This document shows positions 7,717-13,221 of a DNA stretch of 13,221 nt, piece after piece. Numbering within the stretch: position 1 is the first letter of the stretch; each line of letters starts with the position of its first letter. The notes beneath the pieces are model-generated. The model was not told the origin of the DNA, ran no database searches, and worked only from the letters and a program-made list of their open reading frames with translations. The DNA lies in NCBI GenBank assembly GCA_016926235.1, contig JAFGOZ010000060.1, positions 1-13,221 of the forward strand. The letters are read 5' to 3'. The position numbers and the translations under genes are program-made. This DNA comes from Bacteroidales bacterium (GTDB taxonomy: Bacteria; Bacteroidota; Bacteroidia; Bacteroidales; UBA10428).

Positions 7717-8454
7717 TCATTTTTTAAGCAACTTGAAATGATTCTTTTGGCCCAGTCCCATATTTACTGAAAAGAAGTTCATTAAATATTTATCACTAAA
7801 TGCTTTTATGGCATAGACAAATAGTATTCCCGATAAAATATCAATACTATAATGACCGTGTGACATGAACAAAGTAATAATAATAGCAGATAAGCATATG
7901 AAAAGGATTACCCTGTAAGTGTTATTCCTGGTCAATAAAAAATACATAAATGCAATACCTGTATGCCCTGAGGGATATACACCCAGTTCATATTTTGAGA
8001 AACCGTTAAATAAGCCCCCTGTGCCTTCAAACATTGGTGGATTTCCAAGAGGGGTGAGTATTATGAAGAGTCCGCGTATGATATAAAATATCCCACACAA
8101 TGTAAGCATGTATGGAACCCTTTCGTATTCGGATTTATGAATAATATAAATGGTGAATATTATAACGGAAAGGAGATTAAACAGATCATATAAATAGCTT
8201 ATATCCCAAAAGGGTATATTGTCCAGCACCATATCTGACAGGACAGGGAGTGTTTTCCCTCCCTGGGTATGTACATTCAGGTACGATTGTGAAAGAAAAT
8301 TTGCCTGGATACCCGCTATAAGCATTACAATACCAACATACAGCCTGGGATTTTTTAATAATAAAATAAAATTCTTAAAAAAATCAGATATGGTTACTGC
8401 AGGTATTGCTTCTGCCTTATCCATATATACAAGTTTAATTTTCAGGTTTCTCAT
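7717..8454 (-). CDS. PAP2-superfamily membrane phosphatase
   Basis: The 245-residue integral membrane protein has about six membrane segments. It carries the two conserved parts of the PAP2/sphingomyelin-synthase-like fold: YPSGHTGIAF at about 160-169 and GHYSIDILSG at about 200-209, whose two histidines and aspartate form the catalytic centre. Members remove or transfer phosphate from lipids such as phosphatidate, undecaprenyl diphosphate or lipid A; the substrate cannot be told here. The lone SGHT and HYSxD signature, without an upstream KX6RP motif, fits the PAP2_C branch best. The start lies one base after the stop of the lipoprotein gene 8456-9391, which indicates translational coupling. 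As the last gene of a two-component operon it may serve envelope remodelling. Confidence 0.85.
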   Translation of the reverse strand: MRNLKIKLVYMDKAEAIPAVTISDFFKNFILLLKNPRLYVGIVMLIAGIQANFLSQSYLNVHTQGGKTLPVLSDMVLDNIPFWDISYLYDLFNLLSVIIFTIYIIHKSEYERVPYMLTLCGIFYIIRGLFIILTPLGNPPMFEGTGGLFNGFSKYELGVYPSGHTGIAFMYFLLTRNNTYRVILFICLSAIIITLFMSHGHYSIDILSGILFVYAIKAFSDKYLMNFFSVNMGLGQKNHFKLLKK

Positions 8455-8455
8455 A

Positions 8456-9391
8456 TTAGTTGAGATAATTTATTACAAGTAAAGTAGGAGGATTGTTATC
8501 TTCGCTTTCATTCGTTATGTACAATTCGCCGGAAGGATTGAAAGTTATGCCTTCCGCTTTAGGGTATATATCCTGGTTTAAAACGTAAACATCCTTTATT
8601 GCCCCGACTTTTGTAAAAACATAAAGAACATATTCAACTGCTGCCAGGATATATATGTCGCCGGTCATAGGGTGTATGGCAATATCAGATGAACGAAGCC
8701 GGACTTTTCTTTCTTTCACATCGCCATCTTTTTGTACTTTTGGTGGCAATGTAATATTCTTTCTACGCATGAATGATTCTATCTCTGCAAAAGATACTTC
8801 AAATGCAGGTTCATCATTCAATTCTCTTGATGCCAGCTCAAAAGCATAAATTTCACGTTTTCCCCTTGATTCTTTATTTTCTTTATTACCAGTAGGGGAC
8901 TTTGATACGATCAATAACCTATGACCTCCTTTATCAAAACAAATTCCTTCACAATTTGTAGATGGAACATTTAATGTATAAGCATTCTCTTCCAGGAACG
9001 GATTCTGATAATTAATTACTTCATTCAACACACCGTCACTTCGTATAATATAAAGTGCATCCCCGGCTTTGGTTATTCCTTCATAATCTCCATTGTCGCT
9101 AAATTCCAGGCTGCTCACCACGGCGTTATATTGCATACTGTATATAAATATTTTCCCCACTTCATCCTGTACACAGGCAAACCTGTTTGAATCAAGATAC
9201 ACCAGTCCCGAAATCTCATTTAACACATCGGGTAATACTATTTTCTGTACAGGATTATTGATATCGTATTTTTGATATTTATCCGATTGTGATCTTTGTC
9301 CACAGGAAGCAAGACTGTTAAATATACAAAACAGAAATAGTAGTTTAATTATTAACGGTCGTGAAAGAAGGTTTAAGTGAACAGGTCTCAT
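8456..9391 (-). CDS. SdiA-regulated-family lipoprotein (beta-propeller-like)
   Basis: The 311-residue exported protein has a hydrophobic signal segment at about 12-28 and a lipobox LASC with Cys30 as the lipidation site. The mature part shows propeller-blade-like repeats typical of the SdiA-regulated family: LNEISGLVYL...FACVQDE, DYEGITKAGDALYIIRSDG, CEGICFDKGGHRLLIVSKSP, SDIAIHPMTGDIYILAA and AEGITFNPSGELYITNES. The biochemical role of this family is not established; in other bacteria members are secreted or membrane-anchored. The 65-base gap between the kinase stop and this start contains one copy of the putative operator half-site (9444-9452). The downstream PAP2 gene starts one base after this stop. 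A start a few codons downstream cannot be excluded, but no better one stands out. Confidence 0.85.
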   Translation of the reverse strand: MRPVHLNLLSRPLIIKLLFLFCIFNSLASCGQRSQSDKYQKYDINNPVQKIVLPDVLNEISGLVYLDSNRFACVQDEVGKIFIYSMQYNAVVSSLEFSDNGDYEGITKAGDALYIIRSDGVLNEVINYQNPFLEENAYTLNVPSTNCEGICFDKGGHRLLIVSKSPTGNKENKESRGKREIYAFELASRELNDEPAFEVSFAEIESFMRRKNITLPPKVQKDGDVKERKVRLRSSDIAIHPMTGDIYILAAVEYVLYVFTKVGAIKDVYVLNQDIYPKAEGITFNPSGELYITNESEDNNPPTLLVINYLN

Positions 9392-9443
9392 TACAATATT
9401 TTTTTCAATATGAAGCCCAAATCTACTCTTAAAATCTTAACTG

Positions 9444-9452
9444 AATCTAAAG
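9444..9452 (-). promoter_or_regulatory. Possible regulator half-site CTTTAGATT
   Basis: Read on the minus strand this is CTTTAGATT, identical to both arms of the operator-like inverted repeat at 11450-11485. It lies just beyond the kinase stop, in the 65-base gap before the SdiA-regulated-type lipoprotein gene, so it could allow the OmpR-type regulator to boost the distal half of its own operon. A single 9-base match can occur by chance in AT-rich DNA. Confidence 0.3.
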
Positions 9453-9456
9453 CAGG

Positions 9457-10728
9457 CTAAAATGTCAAACTTAACTGGTGTAGGTCATCCTTAAAGAGGT
9501 AAAAAATTTCAAATTGATAATAATTACAGATTTCTTTTACAATGGATAACCCTATCCCGCTGGAATGTAATGAATCACCTGAATATACGAACTTATTAAA
9601 CAAGAGGTTTGTATCCATTGTCGGAGGTTTACCCGTATTTGTAATTGATAGCATATTAGCAGTAATACTTATAGTAATCTTTCCTTTATCAATATTATGT
9701 ACCAATGCATTTTTTAATAAATTATTAACCAGGATTTCTGCAAGTGTAGCGTTCATATTAATAACCAGGTCTTTTTCGATTTTTTTCTCTATTGCAATCT
9801 TTTTTGTATTAACCTGTTCAATATTCCTGTGAATATATTCATCAATTAATTTGTTAATATTTACAGGTATTTTTGATAGGAACTGTTCGTTTTCAATTTT
9901 AGAAAGTAACAATAATGCCTGGTTTACTTTTCTCATTTTATTGATGGTCTCTTCAATCACGCTTATAATATTTGCTGTATTTGTGTTCAGGTCAAGCTCC
10001 TGTATTAATAATTCCACCTGGGCGCTAATCACAGAAACGGGGGTTTGCAATTCATGTGATACGTTATCTATGAACTTTTTTTGTTTTTCAAAATCTTTCT
10101 TAATCTTTGAAATCATTTTATTCAGACTTTCATTGAGTGCATTAAACTCGTAGATAGATTGTTTTTCAAATTCCGGAAACTCATTCTCCCCGGGGCTGAA
10201 TTTTGAAATCTTCTGCAAGGTAGCCTGGAATGGGTTCCATATCCTTTTTGAAACAAACCATTGCATAATTGAAATACCCAGGGTAAGTAATATAAAAAGC
10301 ATTACAGCAAAAGAACCTATACTGTATATTAAGGTATCACTCTCAACAAATGACTCGTGCAATACTAATTCATAATGTTTATCCTTAATATGTATAGTTG
10401 TGCGAAGTTCCCTAATAGGTTCATATTCCTGTTCAGTACTGTCATATACATTTATAAACTTGTAATTTGCAGTGATAGTGCTATCCAGTGGTATCTCATT
10501 CAGGTAATAACTGCAAGAAATGCTTTTATACAGTTCCGAAACATCATCCCTGTTGTTGTTTACAAATTCAGCAATTTTCATTTTATCCTCAAAGATCTTT
10601 TCATCCACTTGTTTCGTTATGGTATATCGCAGAAAGTAATAAAAACCTGTCATACTTACCATGAAAACCGGCAAGGCAATTACCAGGTATAAACCAAGGG
10701 TCTTTCGTAACAGTTTAGTTTTTCTCAT
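9457..10728 (-). CDS. Two-component sensor histidine kinase
   Basis: The 423-residue inner-membrane kinase is paired with the OmpR-type regulator five bases upstream. Membrane segments lie at about 12-33 and 136-157, with a periplasmic sensor of about 100 residues between them. A HAMP-like linker (about 158-212) leads to HisKA with phosphoacceptor His225 in NVSHELQTP. The ATPase domain has N-box VNNLLKNALVHN (Asn335, 336, 340), a G1 box reading NTGKP (364-368) instead of the usual DxGxG, and SSGIGLSIV (389-397). The G1 variant is seen in other Bacteroidota kinases, so it does not by itself argue for inactivity. The tail after the last glycine box is normal in length. The signal sensed is unknown; the co-transcribed envelope genes suggest a cell-surface cue. 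Confidence 0.92.
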   Translation of the reverse strand: MRKTKLLRKTLGLYLVIALPVFMVSMTGFYYFLRYTITKQVDEKIFEDKMKIAEFVNNNRDDVSELYKSISCSYYLNEIPLDSTITANYKFINVYDSTEQEYEPIRELRTTIHIKDKHYELVLHESFVESDTLIYSIGSFAVMLFILLTLGISIMQWFVSKRIWNPFQATLQKISKFSPGENEFPEFEKQSIYEFNALNESLNKMISKIKKDFEKQKKFIDNVSHELQTPVSVISAQVELLIQELDLNTNTANIISVIEETINKMRKVNQALLLLSKIENEQFLSKIPVNINKLIDEYIHRNIEQVNTKKIAIEKKIEKDLVINMNATLAEILVNNLLKNALVHNIDKGKITISITANMLSITNTGKPPTMDTNLLFNKFVYSGDSLHSSGIGLSIVKEICNYYQFEIFYLFKDDLHQLSLTF

Positions 10729-10733
10729 TTCAA

Positions 10734-11408
10734 TTAAGCATCTGTAAATTTATACCCGATACCATAAATGGTTTTTATATAATCCCTGCACCCCTTCTTT
10801 GAAAGCTTTTTTCTCAGATTTGTCAAATGAGTGTATATGAAATCGTACGAATGAAAATCATATTCATCAGGCCAAAGATGCTCAACAATGGATTGCTTTC
10901 GTACAATCCTGTTCTTATTCACGATCAGGTAATAAAGAAATTGAAATTCTTTAATGGTAAGTTCAGTATTTACATTCTTTACGTAAGCAATGCAGGCATC
11001 AATATCGAGGGTGATCTCATTTTCATACAACATTTTGAAACCCTTGTTCTGTTTTCGTCTTAGCAATGCTTTAATTCTTGAGTTAAGTTCAGAAAGATGG
11101 AAGGGTTTTGTTATATAGTCATCAGAACCTGAGTCAAGTCCGTTTATTTTATCGTGAAGGGAATCTTTTGCCGAAATAATGATGATCCCTGAATCTTTAT
11201 TATTTTTTTTAATTTGTTCTACTAAATCCAATCCATTGCCATCAGGTAGCATAATGTCGATAATAATAACATCATACTCGTTCATATATATTTTATCTTC
11301 AGCATCACTAAAGCCGGAAACACCTTCACAGATATAATTTTCGCCAGATAAGTAGGTGATTATACTGTTTAAAAGGTTTATCTCGTCTTCTACTATTAAT
11401 ACTTTCAT
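10734..11408 (-). CDS. OmpR/PhoB-family response regulator
   Basis: The 224-residue DNA-binding regulator has a receiver domain (about 1-115) with Glu7-Asp8, phosphoacceptor Asp51 in DIMLPDGNG, Ser79 in place of the usual Thr, and Lys101 in TKPFH. A winged-helix domain follows (about 128-222) with LTIKEFQFLYYL, IVEHLWPDEYDFHSYDFIYTHLTNLRKKL and the terminal IKTIYGIGYKF. It is the first gene of a minus-strand operon with the kinase, lipoprotein and PAP2 genes. It is divergent from the small lipoprotein gene at 11556, and the shared intergenic region contains a perfect inverted repeat that is likely its binding site. Confidence 0.94.
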   Translation of the reverse strand: MKVLIVEDEINLLNSIITYLSGENYICEGVSGFSDAEDKIYMNEYDVIIIDIMLPDGNGLDLVEQIKKNNKDSGIIIISAKDSLHDKINGLDSGSDDYITKPFHLSELNSRIKALLRRKQNKGFKMLYENEITLDIDACIAYVKNVNTELTIKEFQFLYYLIVNKNRIVRKQSIVEHLWPDEYDFHSYDFIYTHLTNLRKKLSKKGCRDYIKTIYGIGYKFTDA

Positions 11409-11441
11409 GTTATGGAATAATCCGTAAATCTAATTTATAAA

Positions 11442-11485
11442 ACTTTAATAAATCTAAAGTAATTATTTCTAACGACTTTAGATTT
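11442..11485. promoter_or_regulatory. Operator-like inverted repeats between divergent genes
   Basis: AAATCTAAAGT (11450-11460) and ACTTTAGATTT (11475-11485) form a perfect 11-base inverted repeat with a 14-base spacer. A further ACTTTA (11442-11447) pairs with TAAAGT (11455-11460) and repeats directly 33 bases away at 11475, about three helical turns. The site lies between the OmpR-type regulator and the 62-residue lipoprotein and overlaps the -33 region of the latter's promoter. Autoregulation and control of the lipoprotein are the natural reading. Confidence 0.5.
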
Positions 11486-11510
11486 GCTTAAGTTTTCATT
11501 TTTACTTTTG
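11483..11510 (+). promoter_or_regulatory. Promoter for the 62-residue lipoprotein gene
   Basis: TACTTTTG (11503-11510) matches the -7 consensus TAnnTTTG, and TTTG at 11483-11486 is a -33 candidate. The 16-base spacing is a few bases shorter than usual. It overlaps the right arm of the operator-like repeat and would give a leader of about 40 bases. Confidence 0.45.
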
Positions 11511-11555
11511 AGTTCTGTTCTTATAATTATCAAATAACAACTTTTTACAAAGACT

Positions 11556-11744
11556 ATGAAAAAAATAGCTATTTCTGTAGCAGTTTTAACTGTCCTGCTA
11601 ACTGTATCATGTAAAACAAAAGGTGCATTGGAAAATACCGTACCAGCGGACTCACTCAAACAAGTTGAAGATGTAATAAATGAAGAAATTATTGTTGATA
11701 CAGGCATTGTACCTGTTGATACAATGGCAGACCTTTCCGAATAA
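11556..11744 (+). CDS. Small lipoprotein of unknown function
   Basis: The 62-residue product starts MKKIAISVAVLTVLLTVSCK, a compact signal peptide with a lipobox LTVSC and lipidation at Cys19. The mature part is only about 43 residues and strongly acidic (many Glu and Asp), with no motif I recognise. It has a good Bacteroidota promoter and is followed by a strong terminator at 11804-11840, so it is a real single-gene unit. It is divergent from the OmpR-type regulator and shares its operator region. This makes it a likely target of that system, and possibly a surface component linked to the kinase. That link is inference. Confidence 0.75.
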   Translation: MKKIAISVAVLTVLLTVSCKTKGALENTVPADSLKQVEDVINEEIIVDTGIVPVDTMADLSE

Positions 11745-11803
11745 CAAGCCTAAACCTTTGATTTTTTCATGTTATTCCATTGTTCTATTGAGTAATCGTA
11801 AAG

Positions 11804-11840
11804 CAAGGATGCCTGATTGTTTGGGCATCCTTGTTGTTTG
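11804..11840 (+). terminator. Rho-independent terminator after the small lipoprotein gene
   Basis: CAAGGATGCC (11804-11813) and GGCATCCTTG (11824-11833) form a perfect 10-base-pair stem with a 10-base loop, followed by the T-rich stretch TTGTTTG. It lies 60 bases after the stop of the 62-residue lipoprotein gene. Confidence 0.75.
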
Positions 11841-11867
11841 TAATAGCAGGAAGACAACCCAAATGCC

Positions 11868-12062
11868 AAGATGTCCATTTTACCGGCTAAGGAGCGCAAT
11901 CTGACTGCCAAGATGTCTATTTTATCAGTTAAGGAACACATCCAGTCACTCAAGGAGCACAATTTACCACTCAAGGAGCTAATTTTGAGGGTTAAGGGAC
12001 CCATTTTCCCGGAAAAAGTATTATCAATTTTACATAAATTATTTATATTGCACATTCAATAA
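11868..12062 (+). repeat. Tandem 21-base repeat encoding heptads (possible small coiled-coil protein)
   Basis: Nine successive 21-base units begin at 11868. The first seven each start with AAG; the last two start with AAA and are degenerate. Read from ATG 11871, they encode a 63-residue peptide of heptads starting with Lys, such as KMSILPA, KERNLTA, KMSILSV, KEHIQSL and KEHNLPL, ending at TAA 12060-12062. The complementary strand is also open across the array (12055 down to 11750) and likewise gives heptads with leucines in register, so reading frame alone does not choose a strand. Hydrophobic residues at fixed heptad positions suggest a coiled coil if it is translated. No clear promoter precedes it. 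It sits directly before the all-helical gene 12110-12769. Confidence 0.7.
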
Positions 12063-12082
12063 GGGTTTATACCCGTTTTTTT
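12063..12082 (+). terminator. Short palindrome plus T-run before the helical gene
   Basis: GGGT (12063-12066) and ACCC (12071-12074) pair over the loop TTAT and are followed by G and seven T residues. It follows the repeat array's TAA directly, so it could end a transcript of that array. The stem is only four pairs, so it may instead be an operator or attenuator for the gene at 12110. No standard -7 box is clear between here and that gene. Confidence 0.4.
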
Positions 12083-12109
12083 AATTATTAATAATTTAAA
12101 TTTTACATC

Positions 12110-12769
12110 ATGTCAACAAATCTTTTTATTTCAGAGTCCAAATTTATGGAACGGTCGCGCATCGCGTTAACTAATGCAGAATCCCATGTAGAAATTAAAC
12201 CAGCTTTAACATCCTATGGTATGGATACGGCTAAAGTAGCGGAGGGCTGGAAAATCTACAACAGTGCAAAAACTGTTTGGGAGCAGAATAAAGATGAGGA
12301 TGCTGAAAGCAAAATAGCTTCAAATAGCTATAAGGCTAAATACAACGAGCTTCAATCTTTATTTAAAAGACATCGGGACCAGACCCTCATTTTTTTCAAA
12401 AAACAACCTGACATCTTAATCAAATTAGGAGTTACGGGCAAGTTTCCGACAAAATATAACGAATTCTTTGATAAAGCAAAGCTGTTCTATTACGGTATTA
12501 GAGAAAATAAGGATGTACAAATCGAACTTAACAAGATAAAAATTACAGCAAAGGTTGTAGTTGATTGTATAGCAAAATATGATGCCCTTTTAGCTGAAAG
12601 AGCTAACTATGATAAAGAATTAGGAGAATCACAAGATGCAACAAAATCAAAAAATGCAGCACTTTTAGAACTTAAAGATTGGATGGAGGATTTTGATGCT
12701 ATAGCCAAAGTAGCATTATACGACAAACCACAATTGCTTGAAGTATTAGGCATCTTTGTGAGAAGCTAA
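12110..12769 (+). CDS. Unrecognised all-helical protein, 219 residues
   Basis: I do not recognise a characterised family. The sequence is soluble, has no signal peptide or membrane segment, and is mostly charged amphipathic helix (for example SYKAKYNELQSLFKRHRDQ at about 73-91 and LLERANY-like and KDWMEDFDAIAKVAL stretches near the end). It closes with QLLEVLGIFVRS. Evenly spaced helices suggest a helical bundle rather than one long coiled coil. I have an impression that similar proteins ending in LG-I-VRS occur widely as hypothetical proteins in Bacteroidota, but I cannot verify this. The gene stands alone between the 21-base repeat array and bulged hairpin copy 3, in a region that otherwise looks accessory. 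The ATG at 12110 follows an AT-rich leader and is the only reasonable start. Confidence 0.75.
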   Translation: MSTNLFISESKFMERSRIALTNAESHVEIKPALTSYGMDTAKVAEGWKIYNSAKTVWEQNKDEDAESKIASNSYKAKYNELQSLFKRHRDQTLIFFKKQPDILIKLGVTGKFPTKYNEFFDKAKLFYYGIRENKDVQIELNKIKITAKVVVDCIAKYDALLAERANYDKELGESQDATKSKNAALLELKDWMEDFDAIAKVALYDKPQLLEVLGIFVRS

Positions 12770-12782
12770 TATTGCCCACCCA

Positions 12783-12851
12783 ATTTGTAAGCACATCCCG
12801 CATACCGCACAGGCCTAACCAGACCAAAGTTTGCGGGAAGAGCTTACAAAT
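12783..12851 (+). repeat. Bulged hairpin with GCACAT/AAGAGC core, copy 3
   Basis: The outer stem is ATTTGTAAGC (12783-12792) with GCTTACAAAT (12842-12851). The core is ACAT facing AAGA. The inner stem is CCCGCA (12797-12802) with TGCGGG (12832-12837). The loop is 29 bases. Only the two A-A positions in the core fail to pair. It begins 14 bases after the stop of the helical gene. Confidence 0.65.
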
Positions 12852-12863
12852 GCCAGCCCGAAC

Positions 12864-12883
12864 AACCGCCTTTAAGGGCGGTT
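12864..12883 (+). repeat. GC-rich hairpin downstream of bulged hairpin copy 3
   Basis: AACCGCC (12864-12870) pairs with GGCGGTT (12877-12883) over a six-base loop. No T-run follows, so it is not a typical terminator. Copy 1 also has an extra GC hairpin at 587-611 just after the bulged one, so the pair may form one composite element. The 115 bases from here to the attC-like element 3 hold no gene I can support; CCGTTA near 12958 and TAACGG near 12985 form a further weak inverted repeat. Confidence 0.5.
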
Positions 12884-13011
12884 TAGGGGTTGCCAACGCT
12901 CAAAAAAACAAAATAAATTTGCACTTCGTTGCAAGTTCAATGCAGTTTAATAAAAATCCGTTATATTTGATATCAATGTCAATTTAACGGTCGAAAAATA
13001 AAAACACCAGC

Positions 13012-13142
13012 AGCTAACATCAAATAAACCCAAGCCGGCCAAGCGTTTCGTAAGAATATAAATAGCATGAAAGATAAATTTCGTATATTTAGAAAAAAAG
13101 TAACAATGGGATGCCGACCTGTGTTTATTTGTGCCGTTTAGC
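13012..13142 (+). repeat. attC-like inverted-repeat element 3
   Basis: The left box is AGCTAAC (13012-13018) and the right box GTTTAGC (13136-13142), 118 bases apart from C to G. The arms CAAATAAACCCAAGCCGGC (13021-13039) and GCCGACCTGTGTTTATTTG (13113-13131) pair at 16 of 19 positions. CGTTTCG begins 26 bases after AAC, matching element 2. Downstream, an ATG at 13197 opens a frame that runs off the window after only 25 bases, which is too little to call a gene. Confidence 0.55.
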
Positions 13143-13221
13143 AACCATTTGCAATTGCAAGAAAGTAACATTTAAAAATGGATTGAGTCCCCAATAATGA
13201 ATTTCATTTTTTACAAAAAGA

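Noticed and set aside
11750..12055. Minus-strand frame of 101 codons across the 21-base repeats
   Set aside because: It is open because the repeat period is a multiple of three. It also crosses the terminator of the small lipoprotein gene. I keep it only as an alternative reading of the repeat.
11868..12062. CRISPR array
   Set aside because: The 21-base units are contiguous with no spacers and are coding-like.
12772..12987. Open frame of 71 codons after the helical gene
   Set aside because: It lies on bulged hairpin copy 3 and the GC-rich hairpin and has no protein-like composition.
13197..13221. Start of a next cassette gene at the right edge
   Set aside because: Only eight codons are visible, so no coding claim is possible.

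Overview
The window looks like a chromosomal segment of a Bacteroidota bacterium. The evidence is the low GC content, the near absence of Shine-Dalgarno sites, -7 boxes of the TAnnTTTG type, lysine- and asparagine-rich proteins, and the gene families present (sigma-54 response regulator next to a TrkH potassium transporter, SdiA-regulated lipoprotein, McrC). I cannot name a genus from the sequence.

Left end, 1-1976 (accessory DNA). The 3' part of a mcrC-type restriction gene enters from outside the window. After it come a bulged hairpin (518-575), a first long attC-like inverted-repeat element (656-785), one small membrane-protein gene (952-1470), a second attC-like element (1504-1637) and a second bulged hairpin (1760-1831). 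The stretch 780-1631 has the layout of a single integron-type gene cassette. No integrase gene is visible, so if the sites are real this would resemble a cluster of attC sites lacking an integrase.

Centre left, 1977-7659, plus strand. An NtrC-type sigma-54 activator is followed, after a 279-base gap, by a tightly packed set: a full-length sensor kinase, a paralogous sensor that stops after its HAMP segment and has no kinase, and a TrkH/KtrB-type potassium channel subunit. The arrangement suggests membrane or ion-stress sensing that controls potassium uptake.

Centre right, 7717-11744. A minus-strand set runs OmpR-type regulator, histidine kinase, SdiA-regulated-type lipoprotein and PAP2-type membrane phosphatase. 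It is divergent from a 62-residue lipoprotein gene. The divergent gap carries a perfect 11-base inverted repeat that is probably the regulator's operator, and a matching half-site lies before the lipoprotein gene 8456-9391. This is probably an envelope-stress or lipid-modification module.

Right end, 11745-13221 (accessory again). A strong terminator is followed by nine 21-base units encoding heptads on one strand, an unrecognised all-helical 219-residue protein, a third bulged hairpin (12783-12851) and a third attC-like element (13012-13142).

The least explained content is two families of structured elements, each with three copies in the same orientation: the attC-like sites, and a hairpin with an invariant asymmetric core (GCACAT facing AAGAGC) whose flanking stems change sequence but keep pairing.
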